DNA from: Streptomyces sp. FIT100
GTDB taxonomy: Bacteria > Actinomycetota > Actinomycetes > Streptomycetales > Streptomycetaceae
Length of the DNA stretch: 64,000 nucleotides
Direction of reading: 5' to 3'
Assembly: GCF_024584805.1 (NCBI RefSeq)
Contig: NZ_CP075715.1
Coordinates: 3,344,026 to 3,408,025, forward strand
Shown piece by piece: positions 56,887 through 64,000 of the stretch (within the stretch, counting starts at the first letter, position 1; every line of letters begins with the position of its first letter). The notes under the pieces were generated by a model. That model saw only the letters and a list, made by a program, of their open reading frames with translations. It did not search any database and was not told the origin of the DNA. A program made the position numbers and the translations under genes.

Positions 56887-57936
56887 TCAGAACGTCAGCA
56901 CCCCCCGTGCCACCCGGCCCTGCTCCGCGTCGTCGGCGGCCTTCGCGAAGTCCTCGACCGGGTACACCTCCGTCACCAACTCGTCGAGGAGCAGCCGCCC
57001 TTCGCCGTAGAGCCGGGCGTACAGCGCGATGTCGCGCTGCGGCCGCGAGGAGCCGTACCGGCAGCCCAGGATGGACTTGTCGAGGAACATCGCGGCGGGC
57101 AGGAACGTCGCCTCTGCCGTGGGGGCCGGCATGCCGAGCAGGACCGCCTGGCCGTGCCGGTCGAGGAGGTCGATCGCCTGCCGCACGAGCCCGGTGTGCC
57201 CGACGCACTCGAAGACGTGCTGGGCGCCGTCGGGGAGCAGCTCCCGCACGCCGTCCACGGCGGTCAGGAAGTGCGTCGCGCCGAAGCGCCGGGCCGTCTG
57301 CTCCTTCGCGGGGTTCGTGTCGACGGCGACGATGGTGGACGCTCCGGCGAGCCGCGCGCCCTGGAGGACGTTGAGGCCGATACCGCCTGCGCCGATGACG
57401 ACGACGGTGTCGCCGATGGCGACCTTCGCCCGGTTGAGCACGGCGCCCACGCCGGTCAGGACGCCGCAGCCGATGAGCGCGGCGGAGGTGAGGGGGATCT
57501 CCCGGGGGATCCTCACCGCCTGTACGGCCTTCACCAGTGTCCGTTCCGCGAAGGCGGAGTTGGAGGCGAACTGGTACAGCGGCTCCCCGGCCCGCGAGAA
57601 CGGCCGCTCCGGCCGCCCGATCGCCCTGCGGCACATGGTCGGCCGCCCCCGGTCGCACTCGGCGCACGCCCCGCAGTTGGCGAGCGTCGACATCGACACA
57701 TGGTCACCGGGCGCGACATGGGTGACGCCGGGGCCGACCGCCTCGACGACACCCGCGCCCTCGTGGCCGAGCACGACGGGCACCGGGAAGGGGATCGTCC
57801 CGTCGATCACCGACAGATCGCTGTGGCACAGCCCGGCCGCGGCGACGGCGACCAGCACCTCGCCGGGGCCCGGGTCCCGTATCTCCAGATCGTCCGCCAC
57901 CTCTGCCCGTTCACCGTCGAAGACGACACCTCTCAC
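56887..57936 (-). CDS. Zinc-dependent medium-chain alcohol dehydrogenase
   Basis: This 349-residue MDR enzyme has catalytic-zinc residues in AAAGLCHSDLSVIDG and LGHEGAGVVEAVG, a structural zinc site CGACAECDRGRPTMC and the NAD site VVVIGAGGIGLNVLQGARLAGAS. Its shape fits the S-(hydroxymethyl)glutathione/mycothiol-like or aryl-alcohol dehydrogenase branch. The start is a GTG overlapping the upstream acyl-CoA dehydrogenase stop (57933-57936), so the two are coupled. It probably oxidises an alcohol product of that unit. Confidence 0.9.
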   Translation of the reverse strand: MRGVVFDGERAEVADDLEIRDPGPGEVLVAVAAAGLCHSDLSVIDGTIPFPVPVVLGHEGAGVVEAVGPGVTHVAPGDHVSMSTLANCGACAECDRGRPTMCRRAIGRPERPFSRAGEPLYQFASNSAFAERTLVKAVQAVRIPREIPLTSAALIGCGVLTGVGAVLNRAKVAIGDTVVVIGAGGIGLNVLQGARLAGASTIVAVDTNPAKEQTARRFGATHFLTAVDGVRELLPDGAQHVFECVGHTGLVRQAIDLLDRHGQAVLLGMPAPTAEATFLPAAMFLDKSILGCRYGSSRPQRDIALYARLYGEGRLLLDELVTEVYPVEDFAKAADDAEQGRVARGVLTF

Positions 57937-59072
57937 CGCTGCTCCCTGGGTAGGCCGAGCACGCGCTCGGCGATGATGTTCCGCTGGATCTCGTCCGAGC
58001 CGCCGTAGATCGTGTCGGCGCGGGTGAAGAGGAAGAGCCGCTGAAGCTCGTCGAGTTCGTACGCGGACGACCACGCGCCCGGACCGGCCGCGGCGGCCGC
58101 GCCCCGGATCTGCATCGCCAGCTCGCCGAGGCGCTGGTGCCAGCGGCCCCAGAGCAGCTTCGCGACGCTGGGGGCGCCCGGGCCGCCCGTACCGCCCAGT
58201 GTGCGCAGGGCGTTCCAGCGCATGGTGCGCAGCTCGGCCCACTGGCGTACGAGGCGGTCGCGCACGACGGGGTCGGTGGCGGCGCCGTTCGCCACGGCCA
58301 GCGCGACGATCCGCCCCAGCTCCTCCGCGAAGCCGATCTGCTGGACGAGCGTCGACACCCCGCGCTCCAGGGCGAGCAGGCCAACGGCGACCTGCCAGCC
58401 GTTGCCCTCGCCGCCGACGACGTCGACGGCCTCGGCGCCGTCGAGGAAGACCTCGTTGAACTCGCTCGTCCCCGTCATCTGCCGGATGGGCCGCACATCG
58501 ATCCGGCCCGGCTGGTCCATCGGCACCAGCAGGAACGACAGGCCGTGGTGGCGGACGGAGCCGGGCTCGGTGCGGGCGAGGACGAAGCACCAGTGGGCCT
58601 CGTGGGCGAGGGAGGTCCAGATCTTCTGCCCGGTGACCCGGTATCCGGTGCCGTCGGGCACGGCCCGGGTGCGGACCGAGGCGAGGTCCGAGCCGGCGCC
58701 CGGCTCGCTGTAGCCCTGGCACCAGAGCTCCTCGCCGCGGGCGACGCCGGGCAGGTGGCGGGCCTGCTGCTCCTCGCTGCCGTAGGCGATGAGGGTCGGG
58801 GCGAGCAGGTTCTCGCCGATGTGGCCGAGGCGGGCGGGGGCGTGGGAGCGGGCGTACTCCTCCGCCCAGACGACCTGCTGGGTGAGGGTGGCGTGGCGGT
58901 TGCCGTACTCGGCGTCCGCCGCCCAGCCGAGGCCGATCCAGCCGTCGCGGCCGAGCGTCCGCTCCCACTCCCGCGCCGGGCCTTCGGCGGCGCCCCCCGC
59001 GAGGTGCGCGCCGAGCCACTCACGGGCCTCACGCCGGAAGGTCTCGTCCTCCGGGCCGAACTCGAAGTCCAT
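57933..59072 (-). CDS. Acyl-CoA dehydrogenase
   Basis: This 379-residue flavoenzyme contains EYGNRHATLTQQVVWAEEYARSHAP, LWCQGYSEPGAGSDLASVRT (FAD site), WTSLAHEAHWCFVLART, and a C-terminal ADTIYGGSDEIQRNIIAERVLGLP. The start at 59072 has AGGAGG at ideal spacing. The C-terminal motif differs from the catalytic-Glu part of the common FadE types, as often in steroid FadE subunits. The GTGA overlap couples it to the ADH gene. No regulon palindrome is visible upstream. Confidence 0.9.
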   Translation of the reverse strand: MDFEFGPEDETFRREAREWLGAHLAGGAAEGPAREWERTLGRDGWIGLGWAADAEYGNRHATLTQQVVWAEEYARSHAPARLGHIGENLLAPTLIAYGSEEQQARHLPGVARGEELWCQGYSEPGAGSDLASVRTRAVPDGTGYRVTGQKIWTSLAHEAHWCFVLARTEPGSVRHHGLSFLLVPMDQPGRIDVRPIRQMTGTSEFNEVFLDGAEAVDVVGGEGNGWQVAVGLLALERGVSTLVQQIGFAEELGRIVALAVANGAATDPVVRDRLVRQWAELRTMRWNALRTLGGTGGPGAPSVAKLLWGRWHQRLGELAMQIRGAAAAAGPGAWSSAYELDELQRLFLFTRADTIYGGSDEIQRNIIAERVLGLPREQR

Positions 59073-59471
59073 GTACGCCTCCTGTCGTGGCGGGCGGGGA
59101 TTCCCCGCCCCCTGGGACCCCACCGGGGGCGGGTGGTGCGCCTACACCACCCGGGAGCTGCGCCCCCGCCCCCTCACCGCACCCGCTGCGCGGCTCGGCC
59201 CTCACAACCCGGGCCTTCGGCCCCGGGCCCCTTCACGGCACTCACCGCGGGGCGGTGGAGCCGGGCTCCGCACGGCCGCCTCGTGGCGGCTGCGCCGCCG
59301 GAGCCCTGGCCTGAAAACCCCGGCCTGCATCACCTGCCCCCCTTCCGGCTCCGCGCCGCGAACAGCCCTGCTGCCGACGCCGCTCGCGGCAGCTCGCGGC
59401 GCCGCCGTGGGTCGTGGGGGCCCGCCGAGCGGGGCCCCGTACGCGTCCACCACCGCACCTCCCGGGACGGG
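59073..59471. other. 399-bp GC-rich non-coding gap with hairpins
   Basis: No gene recognised. Two clear hairpins lie in it: GGGCGGGG/CCCCGCCC at 59092-59110 and GGGTGGTG/CACCACCC at 59131-59152. They stand between the SDR gene and the acyl-CoA dehydrogenase gene on the same strand, so transcripts from the SDR may be attenuated here. Confidence 0.5.
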
Positions 59472-60383
59472 CTACGCGTTCGGGCGGTCGCCCGAGGCCG
59501 CCGCACGGGCCATCTCCTCCAGGCGGGCCAGCATCGGCATGGGGTCCGTCCCCACCGTCCCCGGGAGGAAGTCGGCGATCTTCTCGGGGGTCCAGGCGCC
59601 GTCCGCGTACCCGGCCCGCAGTTCCCGCGGCTGCGCCCAGACCGCGATCTTGGGGCCCGCGATCGTGTAGACCTGGCCGGTGATGTTCTCCGCCTTCGCG
59701 CGGTCGGAGAGCAGGTAGACGACGAATGCGGCGACGTCCTCCGGCTCGCCGATCTCCTTCAGCTCCATGGGGACGTTCGCGGACATGCGCGTCCGTGCGA
59801 CCGGGGCGACCGCGTTCGCCGTGACGCCGTACTTGTGCAGGCCGAGCGCGGCGCTGCGGACCAGGGAGATGATGCCGCCCTTGGCGGCGGAGTAGTTGGC
59901 CTGGGCGACCGAGCCCTGGTGGTTGCCGCTGGTGAAGCCGATGAGCGTGCCGCCGCCTTGTTTGCGCATGACCGCCGAGGCGGCCCGGAAGACGGTGAAG
60001 GTGCCCTTCAGATGGGTGGCGACGACCGGGTCCCACTCCTCCTCGGTCATGTTGAAGAGCATGCGCTCGCGCAGGATGCCGGCGACGCAGACGACACCGT
60101 CGATCCGCCCGTACCGCGCCAGCGCCGTGTCGGTGACGCGCTGCCCGCCCGCCATGGTCGAGATGTCGTCCGCGACGGCGACCGCGTCGCCGCCCGCGGC
60201 TTCGATCTCCTTGACGACGGCTTCGGCGATCTCCGACGCGGGCTCGGCGCCCACGATCGAGACCCCGTAGTCGTTGACGACGACCTTCGCTCCCTCGGCG
60301 GCGCAGGCGAGGGCCACGGCGCGGCCGATGCCGCGCCCGGCACCGGTCACGGCGACGACCTTGCCTGCCAAGAAGTTCCCCAC
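59472..60383 (-). CDS. SDR-family oxidoreductase, MFE/Hsd4A-like (regulon member)
   Basis: This 303-residue SDR is longer than the classical 250. It shows VAVTGAGRGIGRAVALACAAEGAKVVVNDYG, VVCVAGILRERMLFNMTEEEWDPVVATHLKGTF, the catalytic Tyr-x3-Lys YSAAKGG, and a C-terminal extension of about 45 residues. This sequence style resembles the 17-beta-hydroxysteroid/3-hydroxyacyl-CoA dehydrogenases Hsd4A or HSD17B4-type. It is divergent from the cyclase-family gene, with the 17-bp palindrome 22 bp upstream of its ATG. Confidence 0.88.
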   Translation of the reverse strand: MGNFLAGKVVAVTGAGRGIGRAVALACAAEGAKVVVNDYGVSIVGAEPASEIAEAVVKEIEAAGGDAVAVADDISTMAGGQRVTDTALARYGRIDGVVCVAGILRERMLFNMTEEEWDPVVATHLKGTFTVFRAASAVMRKQGGGTLIGFTSGNHQGSVAQANYSAAKGGIISLVRSAALGLHKYGVTANAVAPVARTRMSANVPMELKEIGEPEDVAAFVVYLLSDRAKAENITGQVYTIAGPKIAVWAQPRELRAGYADGAWTPEKIADFLPGTVGTDPMPMLARLEEMARAAASGDRPNA

Positions 60384-60404
60384 GTCCGGCCCCTTCCCGC
60401 AGTT

Positions 60405-60421
60405 TCTGACGGACCGTTAGA
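60405..60421. promoter_or_regulatory. 17-bp regulon operator (TCTGACGGACCGTTAGA)
   Basis: Shared by the divergent SDR (ATG 22 bp away) and the cyclase-family gene (ATG 54 bp away). One position (GTTAGA) departs from the consensus; the rest is the exact consensus. Confidence 0.8.
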
Positions 60422-60474
60422 TTCTATGAGCGGCCGCCCACCCCAGCACAAGACCCAGGAACCGAGGAGGACCG

Positions 60475-61401
60475 ATGTCACTGCCGGAGCAGTTCCACGA
60501 GATCGCCAAGCGCGTGAACAACTGGGGGCGTTGGGGCGCGGACGACGAGATCGGCACGCTCAACCTGATCACCGGCGAGGTGGTGCGGGGCGCCGCGGCG
60601 GAGGTCCGCACCGGACGCCGGGTGCCGCTCGCCCTCCCCCTCCAGCAGGACGGCGTGCAGACCGGCATGATCCCGGGCCGGGTCAACCCGCTGCACACGA
60701 TGGTCCAGATCAACCAGGAGCTCTTCGGCCCCGGCACGGTCGCCACCAGCGACGACGCCGTGACCATGGGGCTCCAGGCGGGCACGCACTGGGACGCGCT
60801 CACCCACGCCTCCCACTCGGGGAAGATCTACAACGGCCGCCCGGCCGACACCGTCACCGCCCACGCCGGGGCCCGGTTCAGCGGTATCGACAAGGTCACC
60901 ACGCTCGTCTCGCGCGGTGTGCTGCTCGACGTCGCCCGCGCGAAGGGCGTGGACCGACTGCCCGGCGACCATGCGGTCACGCCGGAAGACCTGGCGGAGG
61001 CGGAGGAGTTCGGCGGCGTACGCGTACGGGCCGGGGACGTCGTGCTCGTACGGACCGGGCAGATCCAGGCGTACCTGGGCGGCGACAAGCACGGGTACGC
61101 GTATCCGTCGCCGGGGCTCTCGATCCGTACGCCCGAGTGGTTCCACGGCCGCGACGCCGCGGCCGTCGCGAACGACACGCTGACCTTCGAGATCTTCCCG
61201 CCGGAGCACGAGGACCTGTGGCTGCCCGTGCACGCGCTCGATCTGGTCGAGATGGGCATGCTCCAGGGGCAGAACTGGAATCTGGAGGAGCTCTCGACCG
61301 CCTGCGTCGAGGAAGGGCGGTACGCCTTCCTCCTGTCGGCGACACCCGAGCCGTTCGTGGGCGGCACGGGGACCCCCGTCGCTCCGGTCGCGGTGCTGTA
61401 G
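60475..61401 (+). CDS. Cyclase-family (PF04199) metal-dependent hydrolase (regulon member)
   Basis: This 308-residue protein belongs to the cyclase/kynurenine-formamidase fold. LNLITGEVVRGAAAEV, QAGTHWDALTHASH (HxxxDxxxH metal site) and GDVVLVRTGQIQAYLGG are its conserved blocks. Family members hydrolyse amides or cyclise polyketide-like chains; several lie in actinobacterial steroid-like clusters. The ATG at 60475 follows a GGAGGACCG-type ribosome-binding site. It is divergent from the SDR and probably controlled by the same palindrome. Confidence 0.88.
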   Translation: MSLPEQFHEIAKRVNNWGRWGADDEIGTLNLITGEVVRGAAAEVRTGRRVPLALPLQQDGVQTGMIPGRVNPLHTMVQINQELFGPGTVATSDDAVTMGLQAGTHWDALTHASHSGKIYNGRPADTVTAHAGARFSGIDKVTTLVSRGVLLDVARAKGVDRLPGDHAVTPEDLAEAEEFGGVRVRAGDVVLVRTGQIQAYLGGDKHGYAYPSPGLSIRTPEWFHGRDAAAVANDTLTFEIFPPEHEDLWLPVHALDLVEMGMLQGQNWNLEELSTACVEEGRYAFLLSATPEPFVGGTGTPVAPVAVL

Positions 61402-61404
61402 GCC

Positions 61405-61902
61405 CTAAGCCGTCGGCACGGGCGTCGGCACCGGCGTGTGCGCCGCCGCACCTGCCGCACCTGCCGCACCTGCCGCGCCCGCCGGAACCGCTTCACCGGG
61501 CATCGGGGCCCCTGCGCACCGGTCGACCTCGCACCAGATGCTCTTGCCGGACCCCTCGGGCTGCCAGCCCCAGCGGTCGGCGAGCCCGTCGACCAGCTCC
61601 AGGCCGCGGCCGTTGGTGTCGCCCCCCTGCGCATGGCGGGGCTGCGGCGGCCGGGCGCTGGTGTCGGCGACCTCCACCCTGACCGCGTCGCCCGCGCCGA
61701 AGAGCATGCGCAGCACGGCGGGGCAGCCGGTGTGCACCACCGCGTTGGTGACGAGCTCCGAGATGAGCAGCACCAGCGTCTCCGCCAGCGGCTCGTCGTC
61801 CCCTATCCCGGAACCGGCGAGCCGTGAACGGGCCCACCTCCGGGCACGTCCCACTTCGGCGGGATCCGGCCCGACCTCCAACTGAACCTGAAGCACCTGC
61901 AC
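61405..61902 (-). CDS. RsbW-like ATP-binding (HATPase) protein with Ala/Gly tail
   Basis: This 165-residue GHKL-fold protein has the N-box ELVTNAVVHT, VEVADTSARPPQPRHAQGG (G1 box) and GRGLELVDGLADRWGW (G2 box), as in the anti-sigma-factor kinases and orphan HATPase_c_2 proteins common in Streptomyces. The C-terminus has an unusual GAAGAAGAAGAA run encoded by GCC/GGC repeats plus a TPVPTPVPT end. It lies convergent to the cyclase gene with 3 bp between stop codons. Partner sigma or anti-anti-sigma factor is not in the window. Confidence 0.85.
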   Translation of the reverse strand: MQVLQVQLEVGPDPAEVGRARRWARSRLAGSGIGDDEPLAETLVLLISELVTNAVVHTGCPAVLRMLFGAGDAVRVEVADTSARPPQPRHAQGGDTNGRGLELVDGLADRWGWQPEGSGKSIWCEVDRCAGAPMPGEAVPAGAAGAAGAAGAAAHTPVPTPVPTA

Positions 61903-61985
61903 CGTTCACACCATCCGAACCGGCGGACACATCGCCTCGCGCCTCACAGCCATCACGGAACGTGATGGCCTTATGAGACAGCATG

Positions 61986-62002
61986 GTTGACGTACAGTCA
62001 CC
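61986..62002. promoter_or_regulatory. Weak copy of the palindrome core (TGAC-N5-GTCA)
   Basis: GTTGACGTACAGTCACC keeps only the TGAC/GTCA core. It lies between the ATP-binding protein gene and a small ORF. It may be chance. Confidence 0.25.
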
Positions 62003-62047
62003 GCAACAAGGGCTTCGGGCATATTCCAGCGCGAAGGAGTACGCGTG

Positions 62048-62245
62048 ATGCATACTGTGCGGCGCACACTGCGGGTAGTCGAACACCCTGTGCGAGCGGC
62101 GCTTTTCGCTCCGGTGGCCATGCCGGTGCCCGGCCGGAGGTTCGGGGCCAATCCGGTGGAGCCGCACATGTCACACTCCCCGGAGCAGCACGCATCTCGC
62201 ACCCCACGGAGCGTACCGGAGGGCGGGCCCGACTCCGGGCCGTGA
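62048..62245 (+). CDS. Small hypothetical protein (65 aa) with a strong ribosome-binding site
   Basis: The 65-residue frame starts at ATG 62048 with AAGGAG 8 nt upstream, the best-spaced ribosome-binding site in the area. The product is basic and Pro-rich (RRTLRVVEHPVRAALFAPVAMPVPGRRFG, then EQHASRTPRSVPEGGPDSG). No family was recognised and no signal peptide is clear. It lies between the divergent ATP-binding gene and an acyl-CoA dehydrogenase gene. It may be real because of the start context, but coding bias over 65 codons is weak evidence. Confidence 0.4.
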   Translation: MHTVRRTLRVVEHPVRAALFAPVAMPVPGRRFGANPVEPHMSHSPEQHASRTPRSVPEGGPDSGP

Positions 62246-62336
62246 CGAGTCCGCGAAGGACACAACCCGATATCAACGTGCGGAGCCACGCACGGTGACA
62301 TACCGACCCCTCCCGTCCCTCCGCCCGCCCGTTCGC

Positions 62337-63212
62337 TCAGAGCGCCGCCGCGAGCAACTCCTCCGCCTGGTCCGCCGTCTGCCGGAAACGGGCCCGCACC
62401 CAGGCCCGCTTGAGGTGCAGATGCACATCGGCCTCCCAGGTGAAGCCCATGCCGCCGTGCACCTGGAGGCAGTCACGGGCGCCCTGGATCGCAGCCTCGT
62501 CGGCGAGGAGTTTGGCACCCGCGATCTCGACCCGGTCGGCGGTGACGGCCGCCGCGTACACGGCGGCGCGGGCGAGTTCGGTGCGCACCAGCATCTGCGC
62601 GCAGAGGTGCTTGACCGCCTGGAAGCCGCCGATGGGCCGGCCGAACTGCTCGCGCTCCTTGGCGTACCGCACCGCGAGCTCGGTGGTGCGGGCCGCGGAG
62701 CCGAGCTGCTCGGCCGCCGTGAGCAGAACGGCGGCCGGGTCGGTCGCCGGCTCCGACGCCGCCCCCGCCGGCAGCCGGTGCAGTGGGGTGAGCGGATCGA
62801 CGGATCGTACGGCGACGGCGCCGGCCGCGTCCCCGGCCACCGCGTCGGCCTCGTCCAGCCAGGCCACGAGCGCGCCGTCCACCGCGGTCACCACGGTCTC
62901 GCCGGTGGCCGCACCGGGCACCGTCCCCGCCGCGAGGTGCGTGGCCACGAGCGGACCGGGCAGCAGCACCCGCCCGGCCTCCTCGAACACGAGCACCGCC
63001 TCGGGCAGTCCGAGCCCGACCCCGCCCTCCGCCTCGGGCAGCCGCAGCGCGAAGAACCCGGCGTCGCCGAGCTCCCGCCACAGCGCCCGGTCCACTGCGG
63101 GCGGCTCCCGGTCGGCCGCCGCGCGCAGGGCGGTGCGGGGGAAGCGGGCCGCAAGGAGGTCGCGTACGCCCCTGCGCAGGGCGTGTTGGTCGTCCGTGAG
63201 TCGGAAGTCCAC
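62337..63212 (-). CDS. Short acyl-CoA dehydrogenase-like subunit
   Basis: This 291-residue protein has the N- and C-terminal parts of the fold: FRLTDDQHALRRGVRDLLA, LPEAEGGVGLGLPEAVLVFEEAGRVLLPGPLVAT, YAKEREQFGRPIGGFQAVKHLCAQML and CLQVHGGMGFTWEADVHLHLKRAW. The middle beta-domain is shortened compared with about 380 residues. Short subunits of this kind pair with a full-length partner as alpha2-beta2 enzymes such as ChsE1/ChsE2. It starts with a GTG one base after the stop codon of the upstream dehydrogenase gene, so the two are expected to form one enzyme. Confidence 0.85.
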   Translation of the reverse strand: MDFRLTDDQHALRRGVRDLLAARFPRTALRAAADREPPAVDRALWRELGDAGFFALRLPEAEGGVGLGLPEAVLVFEEAGRVLLPGPLVATHLAAGTVPGAATGETVVTAVDGALVAWLDEADAVAGDAAGAVAVRSVDPLTPLHRLPAGAASEPATDPAAVLLTAAEQLGSAARTTELAVRYAKEREQFGRPIGGFQAVKHLCAQMLVRTELARAAVYAAAVTADRVEIAGAKLLADEAAIQGARDCLQVHGGMGFTWEADVHLHLKRAWVRARFRQTADQAEELLAAAL

Positions 63213-63213
63213 G

Positions 63214-64000
63214 TCAGGGGCCCTTCGGCAGGCCGAGGACGCGCTCGGCGACGATGTTCCGCTGGATCTGGGAGGTGCCGGCGGCGATCGTGTACGACAG
63301 CGAGGAGAGCCGGTCCAGGGTCCACTCCCGGTCCAGGTCCAGCGCGTCGGGGCCGAGGACCTCGGCCGCCGTGTCGTACAGCTCCTGGCGGGCGTGGGAG
63401 TAGCGCAGTTTGAAGACCGAGCCGCCGACGCCCGGCACCCCGCCCGTGCGGGTGGCCTCGCTGACGTTCCACTGGGTCAGCCGCCACAGCGCGCCGAACT
63501 CCGCGTTCAGCCTGCCCAGTCTGCGCCGCAGCACGGGATCGTCCCAGCGCCCGTCGGCGCGTGCGGTGCGCGCCAGTTCGCCCAGGGTGCGGCGGCAGGC
63601 GACGACTTCGCCGACGAAGGCCGTGCCGCGCTCGAAGGACAGGGTCACCATCGTGACCCGCCAGCCGTCGTTCTCCTCCCCCACCCGGTTGGCGGCCGGC
63701 ACCCGCACCTCGTCCAGGAAGACCTCGGCGAACTCCGCCGACCCGGCCAGCGTGCGCAGCGGCCGTACGGTGATTCCGGGGGCGTCCATCGGCATCGCCA
63801 GCCAGGAGATCCCGCGGTGCTTCGGGGCGTCCGGGTCGGTGCGCACCAGCAGTTCGCACCAGTCGGCGACCTCGGCGTGCGAGGTCCATGTCTTCGACCC
63901 GGTCACCACATAGGTGTCGCCGTCCCGCACCGCCCGGGTCCGCAGCGAGGCGAGGTCGGAGCCCGCGTCGGGCTCGCTGAAGCCCTGGCACCAGATCTCC
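63214..64000 (-). CDS. Acyl-CoA dehydrogenase, 5' end beyond window
   Basis: The visible 262 residues run from IWCQGFSEPDAGSDLASLRTRAV (FAD-binding region) through SKTWTSHAEVADWCELLVRT and RPLRTLAGSAEFAEVFLDEVRVP. The C-terminus has IAAGTSQIQRNIVAERVLGLPKGP. The 5' part lies outside the window. It is co-transcribed with the short subunit downstream. Likely alpha subunit of a two-gene acyl-CoA dehydrogenase. Confidence 0.9.
   Translation of the reverse strand, partial: EIWCQGFSEPDAGSDLASLRTRAVRDGDTYVVTGSKTWTSHAEVADWCELLVRTDPDAPKHRGISWLAMPMDAPGITVRPLRTLAGSAEFAEVFLDEVRVPAANRVGEENDGWRVTMVTLSFERGTAFVGEVVACRRTLGELARTARADGRWDDPVLRRRLGRLNAEFGALWRLTQWNVSEATRTGGVPGVGGSVFKLRYSHARQELYDTAAEVLGPDALDLDREWTLDRLSSLSYTIAAGTSQIQRNIVAERVLGLPKGP

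Noticed and set aside
59073..59471. Plus- and minus-strand frames in the gap between the acyl-CoA dehydrogenase and SDR genes
   Set aside because: They have low-complexity Pro/Ala/Arg composition expected of GC-rich non-coding DNA, with no ribosome-binding site or family signature.

Overview
The window is very GC-rich (about 72% by eye) and packed with the families typical of high-GC Actinobacteria: LLM-class F420/flavin oxidoreductases, a Ddn-type deazaflavin protein, SARP/NB-ARC regulators, Tat-exported proteins, TetR regulators and leaderless genes. It is almost certainly a Streptomyces chromosome. The strongest anchors are afsR (20497-23541), afsS (23762-23989) and afsK (29005-31461). Together they form the serine/threonine-kinase cascade that controls antibiotic production in S. 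coelicolor. The VOC gene upstream of afsK sits where I remember kbpA (the AfsK inhibitor gene) in S. coelicolor. No rRNA, tRNA, CRISPR array or intact insertion sequence was seen.

Layout. 0-2 kb: a VOC protein, a HigBA/RelE-type toxin-antitoxin pair, and a tyrosine phosphatase whose 5' end is cut off by that pair. 2-6.3 kb: secreted choice-of-anchor and PHP-metallohydrolase proteins and an LLM enzyme. 6.4-11.4 kb: an operon for an amidohydrolase (D-aminoacylase-like) and an aldehyde dehydrogenase, followed by an APC permease. 11.7-18.3 kb: LLM enzymes, an SDR, a Sel1-repeat protein, a thioesterase and an amidohydrolase. 18.3-20.4 kb: an NmrA/SnoaL pair divergent from its own TetR. 20.5-33.4 kb: afsR-afsS, a divergent FadD3-like / Ltp2-like unit, afsK, the VOC gene and a TetR. 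33.5-48.3 kb: acyl-CoA dehydrogenase, second thiolase-fold protein, VapBC, a frameshifted PNPOx gene, S33 peptidase, DoxX/DUF35, FMO, and an acyl-CoA ligase with a crotonase. 48.3-56.8 kb: an FG-GAP protein, flavin reductase, secreted hydrolase, two MFS transporters and a GlxA-type regulator. 56.9-64 kb: ADH, acyl-CoA dehydrogenases, an SDR and a cyclase-family hydrolase.

The main theme is a dispersed catabolic regulon. A 17-bp palindrome, consensus TCTGACGGNCCGTCAGA, lies 3-54 bp upstream of at least ten transcription units: two LLM enzymes (one with an SDR), an amidohydrolase, the FadD3-like ligase, the Ltp2-like/DUF35/crotonase operon, an acyl-CoA dehydrogenase/Ddn pair, a second thiolase-fold protein, DoxX/DUF35, an ADP-forming ligase/crotonase pair, a flavin reductase, and an SDR/cyclase pair. 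The enzymes resemble the actinobacterial machinery for thioesterifying, beta-oxidising and aldol-cleaving steroid or isoprenoid carboxylates. Their shared operator points to one TetR-type repressor. That repressor is not evident among the regulators here, because none has the site at its own promoter.

Several smaller features are also noted: MITE-like elements, tandem and direct repeats, an in-frame minisatellite, a cluster of DnaA-box-like sequences beside the VOC gene, and a long hairpin in the afsS leader.
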